Shown: positions 25,325-32,719 of the stretch, in pieces
Numbering within the stretch: the stretch's first letter is position 1
How the letters are laid out: each line of letters starts with the position of its first letter
From: Neisseriaceae bacterium HSC-16F19
GTDB lineage: Bacteria; Pseudomonadota; Gammaproteobacteria; Burkholderiales; Neisseriaceae
Assembly: GCF_024171525.1 (NCBI RefSeq)
Contig: NZ_JALJZY010000022.1
Span: 1 to 39,482 of the forward strand
Direction of reading: 5' to 3'
DNA: 39,482 bases
Program-made: the position numbers and the translations under genes
The notes under the pieces: model-generated
Databases searched by the model: none
The model's input: only the letters and a program-made list of their open reading frames with translations
What the model was told of the DNA's origin: nothing

Positions 25325-25325
25325 C

Positions 25326-25577
25326 ATGCTGATTGATTTTTTAGAGACCGAATGTTCTTCCGCCCAAATGGCAGAAGCCTTTGCCGCCCCGATACGGTAT
25401 TGGCAAAGGCATGGCGGTGCACCGCCTCTGTCTGTTTGTGGCAATGCCTTTTGTGTCAGCCTGGATGGGCACCAAGTCATTATTGAATGTTTATGGGACG
25501 ATGAGCCCACACCCTATGTGTGCAGTGTGGACGAATATCTGAGTGCTATCGAACAGTACTGCATGACCACCCGATAA
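25326..25577 (+). CDS. Small acidic hypothetical protein
   Basis: An 83-residue soluble protein (MLIDFLETECSS start) with four cysteines and a net acidic charge, including the segment IIECLWDDEPTPYVCSVDEY. It begins one base after the stop of the preceding membrane protein gene, suggesting an operon. I recognise no family. Small acidic proteins in such positions can be immunity or partner proteins, but nothing here shows that. A Correia-type element follows its stop by 31 bases. Confidence 0.6.
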   Translation: MLIDFLETECSSAQMAEAFAAPIRYWQRHGGAPPLSVCGNAFCVSLDGHQVIIECLWDDEPTPYVCSVDEYLSAIEQYCMTTR

Positions 25578-25608
25578 AAACGCCTGCACTTAAACCTACA
25601 GGTGTTTT

Positions 25609-25714
25609 TATAGTCGAATAAAATAAGAATGAGACAAGGCAGCAAGCCGCAGACAGTACAGATAGTACGGCAAGGCGCAGCAACGCCGTATCATTCTTAT
25701 TTTAAATGACTATA
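25609..25714 (+). mobile_element. Correia-type miniature element, copy 3
   Basis: 106 bp, bounded by TATAGTCGAATAAAATAAG and the opposed TTTTAAATGACTATA, nearly identical to copies 1 and 2. It lies between the converging ends of the small acidic gene and frdD, 8 bp from the frdD stop codon, where it could act as a terminator or affect mRNA stability. Confidence 0.87.
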
Positions 25715-25722
25715 TCGGGTAT

Positions 25723-26076
25723 TCAGGCCGCAAAATGGCCGACCAGCAGACTCACCAGCAATACCGCCACGGCAAAGCCGTAAAAACCCCAACGGGTACG
25801 CGCACCCACGGGGATGTGCATATCGTGCAGGATGTAATAAAAGCGGTGCACGCCGTGCCATAGAAACAGGAAAAACAAACCGGCGAGCGGAATATACAGC
25901 CAAGGGCGCGAGATCCAACCGTGGGCGCTGTAGTAAAAGTCGGCGGCGCTGCCGATGATGCCGAAGGGTAGCAGGATGCACAACACCAGCAGCAGCGGTG
26001 CAAGCAGCATGGCGGCGGCGGTGCCGCCTGCGGAAAAGATGCCCCAATACACGGGCTTGAGATGTTTTTGGCTCAT
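25723..26076 (-). CDS. frdD: Fumarate reductase membrane anchor subunit D
   Basis: A 117-residue subunit with three membrane helices that anchors FrdAB and helps carry electrons from menaquinol. It is typical in length (E. coli FrdD 119) and family pattern: KPVYWGIFSAGGTAAAML and the periplasmic HGVHRFYYILHDMHI. The ATG at 26076 has GAGGAAA upstream. It is separated from frdC by 187 bases carrying a REP-like cluster, unlike the usual close spacing of frdC and frdD, but it should still be transcribed with them. Confidence 0.9.
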   Translation of the reverse strand: MSQKHLKPVYWGIFSAGGTAAAMLLAPLLLVLCILLPFGIIGSAADFYYSAHGWISRPWLYIPLAGLFFLFLWHGVHRFYYILHDMHIPVGARTRWGFYGFAVAVLLVSLLVGHFAA

Positions 26077-26136
26077 GGGGTGTTTCCTCGTGAGTTGATT
26101 TTAGGTGTAGGGTGTTGGCTCAGGCTGCCTGAAAGC

Positions 26137-26239
26137 GGTGGGCAAGCATGCCCACCCTACGCCAAGCCCGTAGGTTGGGTTGAAAACCCAACAAAACCGC
26201 TTAATCCGCCATTAATGTTGGGTTTGCAACCCAACCTAC
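26137..26239. repeat. REP-like cluster of three hairpins between frdC and frdD
   Basis: Three hairpins, each with a GTAG (or complementary CTAC) edge. Unit 1 (26137-26160, inverted) has the stem GGTGGGCA/TGCCCACC. Unit 2 (26170-26193) reads GTAG then GTTGGGTT/AACCCAAC. Unit 3 (26216-26239, inverted) has the same stem as unit 2 with a different loop. A palindromic DUS lies just to the left (about 26119-26134). The cluster separates two genes of one operon. Confidence 0.82.
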
Positions 26240-26263
26240 CATTTTGCGTACGCGGGGCTTTGC

Positions 26264-26659
26264 CTACGCCAGCCACACCACCGCCAGCAGCAATACCACA
26301 AACACGGCGCCCATAGCCGCCCAGCTGGCGCGGATGAGCACGCGGGCGGGAACGAAATGCTCGCCGCGTTGGATGGGCATGGCTTTGGGCACGGCTTCAA
26401 ACCAGGTTTTGCTGTTGAAAAGCGCGGCGGCAATGGCAAGGATATTGAGCAGCAGCAACAGCGGATGGCGCTGGGCGGCGATCCAGCTGCCCCAGGCTTC
26501 GGCGCTGGCGGCCAGGGCGGCCAAGCCCCAGAAGAGATTGAGCGCGGCCAGCGCCACCGGCACGCTGGTGAGCTCGCGCAGCATATAGAGCTTGAAAAAG
26601 CGGTTGCCCAGATACCAGCGCGGGCTTTGGCGGGCTTGGTAGGGTTTGCGGCTGCCCAT
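26264..26659 (-). CDS. frdC: Fumarate reductase membrane anchor subunit C
   Basis: A 131-residue subunit, the same length as E. coli FrdC, with three membrane helices and the family opening YQARQSPRWYLGNRFFKLYM. It forms the quinol-binding membrane domain with FrdD. AGGAGG lies 6 nt before the ATG. It begins 1 base after the frdB stop, and the next gene frdD is displaced by a repeat cluster. Confidence 0.92.
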   Translation of the reverse strand: MGSRKPYQARQSPRWYLGNRFFKLYMLRELTSVPVALAALNLFWGLAALAASAEAWGSWIAAQRHPLLLLLNILAIAAALFNSKTWFEAVPKAMPIQRGEHFVPARVLIRASWAAMGAVFVVLLLAVVWLA

Positions 26660-26660
26660 A

Positions 26661-27401
26661 TTAAGCCTCCTCTTTTTTCAGTTGCGCCAGCGCCCAAAAC
26701 GGTACGGCGGCGGCTTTAACCTGCTGGATGGCGCCGGCCGGATCCACGCTCTTGGGGCAGACTTCGGAGCAATAGCCGACAAAGGTACACGGCCAGATAC
26801 CGCTTTCTTCGTTCATCACCGCAAAGCGGCGGGTTTTGCCTTGGTCGCGGTTGTCGAGATTGTAGCGGTGCGCCAGCGCGGTGGCGGCGGGGCCGAGAAA
26901 ATCGGCGTTCAGCCCCACTTGCGGGCAGGCCTGATAGCAGAGCATGCAGTTGATGCACATGGTGTATTGCTTGAATTTGGCCAGTTCCGCCGGGCTTTGG
27001 CGGTGTTCTTTCTCGGCCAGCGCGCGCGGTTGTTTGCGGATGATATAGGGGCTGACCGATGCGAGCTTGTGCATAAACGGCTCGGCATCGACAATCAGGT
27101 CTTTTTCAATCGGAAACTGATCCAGCGCGCCCACGGTAATCTTGCCCGCGCGGGCATAATCGCGCACAAAGGTGGAGCAGGCGAGTTTGGGTTCGCCGTT
27201 GATCACCATGCCGCAGGAGCCGCACACTTCCATGCGGCACGACCAGCGGTAGGCCAAATCCGGCGCCAGCTCGTCTTTGATATAAGAGAGCGCATCCAGC
27301 ACCGACATATCGGCCGTCCACTCGATGTCGAAACTTTGCAGCCAGGGTTTTTCGTCGATCTGAGGGCGGTAGCGCATCACTTCGATTGTGATGGTATTCA
27401 T
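26661..27401 (-). CDS. frdB: Fumarate reductase iron-sulfur subunit
   Basis: A 246-residue electron-transfer subunit between FrdA and the membrane anchor. All three cluster motifs are intact: the [2Fe-2S] set in CRMEVCGSCG plus a later Cys, the [4Fe-4S] set CINCMLCYQACP, and the [3Fe-4S] set beginning CTFVGYCSEVCPK. AAGGAGG precedes the ATG at 27401. It shares the four bases ATGA with the frdA stop, so translation is coupled. The frame is open further upstream inside frdA and is ignored. Confidence 0.96.
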   Translation of the reverse strand: MNTITIEVMRYRPQIDEKPWLQSFDIEWTADMSVLDALSYIKDELAPDLAYRWSCRMEVCGSCGMVINGEPKLACSTFVRDYARAGKITVGALDQFPIEKDLIVDAEPFMHKLASVSPYIIRKQPRALAEKEHRQSPAELAKFKQYTMCINCMLCYQACPQVGLNADFLGPAATALAHRYNLDNRDQGKTRRFAVMNEESGIWPCTFVGYCSEVCPKSVDPAGAIQQVKAAAVPFWALAQLKKEEA

Positions 27402-29173
27402 GCCGCACCTCCTTCCGCTGCGGCGCCGTACACCCGCTGCGCCGGCGGCGAAGTGGTGATACACACGGGGCTGTATTCAATCTCGGGGGCTGCCTGAAAG
27501 CCGCGGTAAAAGCTGAGCGTGTGTTTGAGAAAGGCGGCATCGTCGCGTTCGGGGAAATCCAGGCGCTGGTGGGCGCCGCGCGATTCGGTGCGCGCATCGG
27601 CGGAATAAATCATCGCCTCGGCCACATCCAAGAGATAACCCAGCTCGATGGTGGTCATCCAATCAAGGTTATACACATCGGCATGGTCGGTAACGATCAC
27701 GTTTTGATAACGCGCTTTCAAATCTTGAATCGCCGCTTTGGCGCGCGCGCCGTTTTCGGCGCTGCGGTAAATGCCCACTTCGGCTTCCATCATCGCGCCC
27801 AGTTCGCGGCGGATGTCGGCCGGTTTTTCGGTGCCTGTGCTGCGGTTTTTCAATTCTTCAAAGGGGCGGTATGCGGCTTCTGCCAACGCGGTAAATCCGG
27901 CTTCGTCCAGCGCCTCGGTGCTGTTTTGCGCGTGGCGCAGCGCTTCTTCCCCGGCCACTTTGCCGAATACGCACAATTCCGCCAGCGAGTTGGAGCCCAA
28001 GCGGTTGGCGCCGTGCAGCCCCACCGATGCGCATTCGCCCACGGCAAACAGCCCGCTCATGCGGGTGCGGCAGCGGCCGTCGGTTTCGATGCCGCCCATG
28101 GTGTAGTGCGCGGTGGGGCGCACCGGAATCGGCTCGTGCGCCGGGTCGACGCCGACAAATTTTTGCGCCAGCGAACGGATGAAGGGCAGGCGCTCATTGA
28201 TATAGTCTTCGCCCAGATGGCGCAAATCCAGATACACCACATCGCCGCGCGGGGTGGGCACGGTGCGCCCGGCTTTCCATTCGTGGTAAAACGCCTGCGA
28301 CAGGCGGTCGCGCGGCCCCAGCTCCATGTATTTGTTTTTCGGCGCGCCGATGGGGGTTTCCGGCCCCAGGCCGTAATCTTGCAGATAGCGGTAGCCGTCT
28401 TTGTTCACCAAAATCCCGCCCTCGCCGCGGCAGCCCTCGGTCATCAGAATGCCGGAGCCGGGCAGGCCGGTGGGGTGGTATTGCACAAATTCCATGTCGC
28501 GAAGCGGCACGCCGTGGCGGTAGGCCATGGCCATGCCGTCGCCGGTGACGATGCCGCCGTTGGTATTGAAGGCAAACACGCGCCCGGCGCCGCCGGTGGC
28601 GATAATCACGCTCTTGGCCTCTACCGCACGCACCACGCCCTCTTGCATGCCGTAGCACAACACCCCGGCCAACTGCCCTTCATGCACCAGCAAATCCAGC
28701 GCGAAATGTTCGTCTAAGCGGTGGATATTCGGGTATTGCAGCGAGGTTTGAAACAGGGTGTGCAGCATATGGAAGCCGGTTTTGTCGGCGGCAAACCAAG
28801 TGCGCGGGATTTTCATGCCGCCGAAACGGCGCACATTGGCACGGCCGTCGGGCTGGCGCGACCACGGGCAGCCCCAATGCTCCAGCTGGATCATTTCTTC
28901 GGTGGCGTGTTCGACGAAATACTGCACCACATCCTGCTCGCACAGCCAATCGCCGCCGGAAACGGTGTCGTTGAAATGGTGCTCGAGGCTGTCGTCTTCG
29001 CGCACCACCCCGGCAGAGCCGCCCTCGGCCGCCACGGTGTGGCTGCGCATGGGGTAAACCTTGGAAATCAGGTGCACGCGCATTTCGGGCGCCGCCCGCG
29101 CAATCTCAATCGCCGCGCGCAGACCCGCGCCGCCGGCGCCGATAATGGCAATATCGGTGTGGATGATGTCCAT
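27398..29173 (-). CDS. frdA: Fumarate reductase flavoprotein subunit
   Basis: The 591-residue catalytic subunit that reduces fumarate to succinate in anaerobic respiration. It has the N-terminal FAD motif IIGAGGAGLRAA, the flavin-linking histidine at residue 45 in RSHTVAAEGGSAG (E. coli also uses His45), and the active-site region HPTGLPGSGILMTEGCRGEGG. The subunit set FrdABCD with two small anchors marks it as quinol:fumarate reductase rather than succinate dehydrogenase. I chose MDIIHTDIAII (29173), preceded by AAGG; an earlier start at 29203 adds ten atypical residues. A plausible FNR-type promoter lies upstream. Confidence 0.95.
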   Translation of the reverse strand: MDIIHTDIAIIGAGGAGLRAAIEIARAAPEMRVHLISKVYPMRSHTVAAEGGSAGVVREDDSLEHHFNDTVSGGDWLCEQDVVQYFVEHATEEMIQLEHWGCPWSRQPDGRANVRRFGGMKIPRTWFAADKTGFHMLHTLFQTSLQYPNIHRLDEHFALDLLVHEGQLAGVLCYGMQEGVVRAVEAKSVIIATGGAGRVFAFNTNGGIVTGDGMAMAYRHGVPLRDMEFVQYHPTGLPGSGILMTEGCRGEGGILVNKDGYRYLQDYGLGPETPIGAPKNKYMELGPRDRLSQAFYHEWKAGRTVPTPRGDVVYLDLRHLGEDYINERLPFIRSLAQKFVGVDPAHEPIPVRPTAHYTMGGIETDGRCRTRMSGLFAVGECASVGLHGANRLGSNSLAELCVFGKVAGEEALRHAQNSTEALDEAGFTALAEAAYRPFEELKNRSTGTEKPADIRRELGAMMEAEVGIYRSAENGARAKAAIQDLKARYQNVIVTDHADVYNLDWMTTIELGYLLDVAEAMIYSADARTESRGAHQRLDFPERDDAAFLKHTLSFYRGFQAAPEIEYSPVCITTSPPAQRVYGAAAEGGAA

Positions 29174-29256
29174 ACTCAAAACCTTATGTTGACGGCTACA
29201 CATGTATTCAGGCTGCCTGAAACCTGTGCCGCAATCCGAAAAAATATACCCGGCTC

Positions 29257-29298
29257 ATTCTACGCCCTTTGCCGGGTGCCGCCTTTGATATCGGGCAA
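29257..29298 (-). promoter_or_regulatory. Predicted FNR-activated promoter of frdABCD
   Basis: On the minus strand TTGCC-CGAT-ATCAA (29298-29285) matches the FNR consensus TTGAT-N4-ATCAA at 8 of 10 bases. A -10-like TAGAAT lies at 29262-29257. If transcription starts at 29250, the FNR site is centred at -41.5, the class II activator position. The box lies about 115 bases from the frdA start and 54 from the divergent GNAT-like gene, whose own -10-like TATACT is at 29317-29322, so both operons could respond. Confidence 0.45.
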
Positions 29299-29351
29299 AC
29301 AAGCCGGGGTTTGCGCTATACTGCCTGCGATTGTGATTTGCACCCTGCCTT

Positions 29352-30092
29352 ATGAACCGCCTCAGCACCCGCACCGTGGCCGCACCCAGGCTGCCTGAAA
29401 ACAGTATCGCCGCGCTGTACCAACTCTACAGCCATTATTACGGCGGCACCTCGGCTAATTTGTTCCGCCGCGATTTGGCCGACAAAGATTATGTTTTGCT
29501 GCTGCAAGACGAAGACAACATCATTCGCGGGTTTTCCACCCTCAAAGTCACCGACCATGTCTTTCAAGGCCAAGCCCTGCGGGCGCTGTTTTCCGGCGAC
29601 ACCATCATCGACCACCGCTATTGGGGCGAACAAACCCTGCCGCTGGCCTGGTGCCGCCTGGCCGGACAAATCCAGGCGCAACAGCCCGATGTGCCGCTCT
29701 ATTGGCTGCTCATCGTCAAAGGCGACCGCACCTACCGCTATCTCAACGTTTTCAGCCGAGATTACTACCCCAACCGCCGCCGCCCCACCCCGCCCGACGT
29801 GCAGGCGCTGATGGACACGCTGGCACAGAGCCGGTTCGGCAGCGCCTACCACGCCGACAGCGGCCTGGTGCGTTATGCCCGGACCCAAGGCTATTTGAAA
29901 GCCGAATGGCACACCCCGCACACCGCGCGCAATCCGGAAGCGCAATATTTCCACAGCCGCAATCCCGGCGCTGCCCAAGGCGACGAGTTGGTATGTCTCA
30001 CCCGCCTCACCCCCGCCAATCTGCGCTCCTTCGCCCTCAGCGGTTTTGAGCAGGGACTGGCGGACGGAGCCGTGATGGAGCACCATGAATAA
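29352..30092 (+). CDS. GNAT-like acyltransferase-related protein
   Basis: A 246-residue cytoplasmic protein with a weak resemblance to GNAT acyltransferases: an N-terminal part with DKDYVLLLQDEDNIIRGFST, then a segment (LPLAWCRLAGQI) that could be the acetyl-CoA site, and WLLIVKGDRTYRYLNVF. No exact family name comes to mind. A DUS falls within the 5' coding region and encodes RLPEN. The stop lies inside the next gene, an 8-base overlap with the GH3-type gene, so the two are almost certainly translated together. An inverted repeat GCAAAC-N8-GTTTGC (29295-29314) lies near its promoter. Confidence 0.65.
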   Translation: MNRLSTRTVAAPRLPENSIAALYQLYSHYYGGTSANLFRRDLADKDYVLLLQDEDNIIRGFSTLKVTDHVFQGQALRALFSGDTIIDHRYWGEQTLPLAWCRLAGQIQAQQPDVPLYWLLIVKGDRTYRYLNVFSRDYYPNRRRPTPPDVQALMDTLAQSRFGSAYHADSGLVRYARTQGYLKAEWHTPHTARNPEAQYFHSRNPGAAQGDELVCLTRLTPANLRSFALSGFEQGLADGAVMEHHE

Positions 30093-31614
30093 CACCCGCT
30101 TTCCACCTGTTTTTACCACCGCCCGCCAGTCCTTTCAGGCAGCCTTGGCCGATGCCCGCTCTACCCAGGAGCGCATCCTGCATGACTTGCTGCACAGCAA
30201 TGCCGCCAGCGCCTTTGGCCGCCGCTACGGTTTTGAGCGCATCCACAGCTATGCCGATTTTGCCGCACGCGTTCCTGTGCACACTTATGCCGATTATCAG
30301 GCCGACATCGAAGCGCTGGCCGCGGGCACACCGGGTGTGCTCACCACCGAGGCGGTGACCCTGTTTGAAGAAACCGGCGGCTCTTCCGGCGGCGCCAAGC
30401 TGATTCCTTACACACCCTCACTGCTGGCGGCGTTCCGCCGTGCGGTGCTGCCGTGGCTGGCGGATTTGGCTCAATTCCGGCCGCAAGCGCTGGCAGGGCG
30501 GCTGTTTTTCATCATCAGCCCTGCCGGACGCAGCCGCAGCCATACCGCAGGCGGTATCGCCATCGGCAATGGTGACGATTTGGCTTATTTTGGTGCCGAC
30601 ACCGCTGCCTGGCTGGCCGAACGTACGCTGTTCCAGCCGGAGCTGATGCAACAGCAAAGTGCGGAGCGCTGGCAATGGCACAGTGCGCGGGTTTTGTTGT
30701 CGGCGCCGGACTTGAGTTTTATCTCCGTGTGGAGCCCCACCCTGCTGCTGACCATCCTGAACACCTTGCAACAACAGGCCGACAGCCTGCTCGCCACCCT
30801 GCCCGACCCTGCCCGCCGCCGCCATGTAGCGCAGGCTCTGGCATGCACACCTATGGACACCCGCACCTTGTGGCCGCAGCTGGATACCGTCAGCGCCTGG
30901 GACAGCCACACCGCCGCCGCACCTGCTGCCGCACTGCGTGCGCTGTTTCCCCATGTGCATCTGCAAGGCAAGGGTTTGCTCGCCACCGAGGCGGTGAGCA
31001 GCATTCCGTTTTCAGGCAGCCCGTGGCCGCTGTTGGCGGTGGACAGTCATTTTTACGAATTTGCCGATGAGGTCGGCGGAATTCATCTGCCGCACAGCCT
31101 CGACAGCGGCGCGCGCTACCGCGTGATAGTCAGCACCCAGGGCGGCCTCTACCGCTACGACAGCGGCGATTGCGTGCATATTCACGGTTTGCTTGGCGGG
31201 GTGCCGCAAATGGAATTTGTCGGCCGCAACAGCCTCACCTCGGACCTATGCGGCGAAAAACTCACCGAAGCCTTTGTGCAGGCTGCCATGCGGCAAGTCG
31301 ATGCCGCCCTGCCGCAACAGGCCCTGCTGCAAGCGGTGATGGATAATCCGCCGTATTACCGGCTGTGTGTCGATGCCGCCGTCGCACCCCCGGAGCGGGC
31401 GCAGCAGCTGGCCGCAGCCTTGGACCACGCACTGGGTGCCAATCCGCAATACGCCCACGCCCGCCGCATCGGCCAGCTGGGTGCCTTACAGGCAGCAGCC
31501 ATGGACGACCTTCAGACCTATGCCGCCGGCCTGCACCGCGCCGAACAGCGTCTGGCCACCCGTAAAGTGTCTTTATTGCTGCCGCCCTGTGTTTTGCCTG
31601 ATGCGCAACTCTAA
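30085..31614 (+). CDS. GH3-family acyl-acid amido synthetase-like enzyme
   Basis: A 509-residue member of the GH3 branch of adenylate-forming enzymes, known in plants for joining amino acids to jasmonate, auxin and other acyl acids. Features in order: ATP-binding ETGGSSGGAKLIPYT (about 95-110), the mid-protein LLATEAVSSIPFSG, and the C-terminal LYRYDSGDCVHIHG followed by GEKLTEAFV, which fit GH3 motifs. Bacterial GH3-type proteins are mostly uncharacterised, and the substrate here is unknown. Coding DNA contains DUS-like words near 30130 and 31011. It overlaps the GNAT-like gene by 8 bases. The gap before accA has a single DUS and no gene. Confidence 0.8.
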   Translation: MNNTRFPPVFTTARQSFQAALADARSTQERILHDLLHSNAASAFGRRYGFERIHSYADFAARVPVHTYADYQADIEALAAGTPGVLTTEAVTLFEETGGSSGGAKLIPYTPSLLAAFRRAVLPWLADLAQFRPQALAGRLFFIISPAGRSRSHTAGGIAIGNGDDLAYFGADTAAWLAERTLFQPELMQQQSAERWQWHSARVLLSAPDLSFISVWSPTLLLTILNTLQQQADSLLATLPDPARRRHVAQALACTPMDTRTLWPQLDTVSAWDSHTAAAPAAALRALFPHVHLQGKGLLATEAVSSIPFSGSPWPLLAVDSHFYEFADEVGGIHLPHSLDSGARYRVIVSTQGGLYRYDSGDCVHIHGLLGGVPQMEFVGRNSLTSDLCGEKLTEAFVQAAMRQVDAALPQQALLQAVMDNPPYYRLCVDAAVAPPERAQQLAAALDHALGANPQYAHARRIGQLGALQAAAMDDLQTYAAGLHRAEQRLATRKVSLLLPPCVLPDAQL

Positions 31615-31759
31615 GCTGCCTGAAAACATTTCTGTAAAAATCCGTAAACTTTTAAACCAGTTAAGCCCCCATTCCCACTTTTGTCCTGCAATAAATGCTG
31701 CGGTGCGCGGTATCTTCGCGTATCATTGACCCTCATTTTTCTATTCTTTTTTCGCCAAC

Positions 31760-32719
31760 ATGAAACAAATCTTTCTGGATTTCGAGCAGCCCATTGCCGA
31801 ATTGGTGCAGAAAATCGAAGAACTGCGCTTTGTACAAGGCGATTCGGTGGTGGACATTTCGGAAGAAATCAGCCGCTTGAAGAAAAAAAGCGATGATCTG
31901 ACCAAGTCCATTTTCGCCAAACTCACTCCGGTACAGATTTCCCAAATTTCCCGCCACGCCCAGCGTCCTTACACGCTGGACTACATCGACGCGCTGTTTA
32001 CCGATTTTGAAGAACTGCACGGCGACCGCGCCTATGCCGACGACGAAGCCATTGTCGGCGGCCTGGCCCGTTTCAACGGCCAGAGCGTGATGGTCATCGG
32101 CCACCAAAAAGGCCGCGACACCAAGGAAAAAATCCGCCGCAACTTCGGCATGCCCAAACCCGAAGGCTATCGCAAGGCATTGCGCCTGATGAAGCTGGCG
32201 GAAAAATACCAAATCCCGCTGATTACCTTTATCGACACCCCCGGCGCCTATCCCGGCATCGGCGCGGAAGAGCGCGGCCAGTCTGAAGCCATCGGCCGCA
32301 ACCTCTACGAACTGGCGCGCCTGCATGTGCCGGTGCTGTGCACCATCATCGGCGAAGGCGGCTCCGGCGGCGCGCTGGCGATTGCCGTGGGCGATTACGT
32401 CAATATGCTGCAATACGCCACCTATTCGGTGATTTCGCCGGAAGGCTGCGCCTCCATTCTGTGGAAAACCGCCGAAAAAGCCCCCGAAGCAGCCCAAGCC
32501 TTGGGCATCACCGCCAAGCGGCTGATGGAATTGGACCTTATCGACAAAATCATCGACGAGCCTTTGGGCGGCGCCCACCGCAATTATCCGGAAATCATGC
32601 AGCGCGTCGGCACCGTGCTGGAAACCCAGCTGGCCGAAGCGCAAAGCATGCCCCGCTCCGACCTGCTCACCCGCCGCTTCGACCGCTTAATGAGTTATGG
32701 CGAATTCAGCAGCAAATAA
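31760..32719 (+). CDS. accA: Acetyl-CoA carboxylase carboxyltransferase subunit alpha
   Basis: Forms, with AccD, the carboxyltransferase half of acetyl-CoA carboxylase, which supplies malonyl-CoA for fatty acid synthesis. The 319-residue length is standard. Typical stretches are ELHGDRAYADDEAIVGG, TFIDTPGAYPGIGAEERGQ, GEGGSGGALAIAVGD and SVISPEGCASILWK. The ATG starts MKQIFLDFEQPI, as in the family. It overlaps tilS by 23 bases, so the two form an operon, as is common in gamma- and beta-proteobacteria. Confidence 0.97.
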   Translation: MKQIFLDFEQPIAELVQKIEELRFVQGDSVVDISEEISRLKKKSDDLTKSIFAKLTPVQISQISRHAQRPYTLDYIDALFTDFEELHGDRAYADDEAIVGGLARFNGQSVMVIGHQKGRDTKEKIRRNFGMPKPEGYRKALRLMKLAEKYQIPLITFIDTPGAYPGIGAEERGQSEAIGRNLYELARLHVPVLCTIIGEGGSGGALAIAVGDYVNMLQYATYSVISPEGCASILWKTAEKAPEAAQALGITAKRLMELDLIDKIIDEPLGGAHRNYPEIMQRVGTVLETQLAEAQSMPRSDLLTRRFDRLMSYGEFSSK

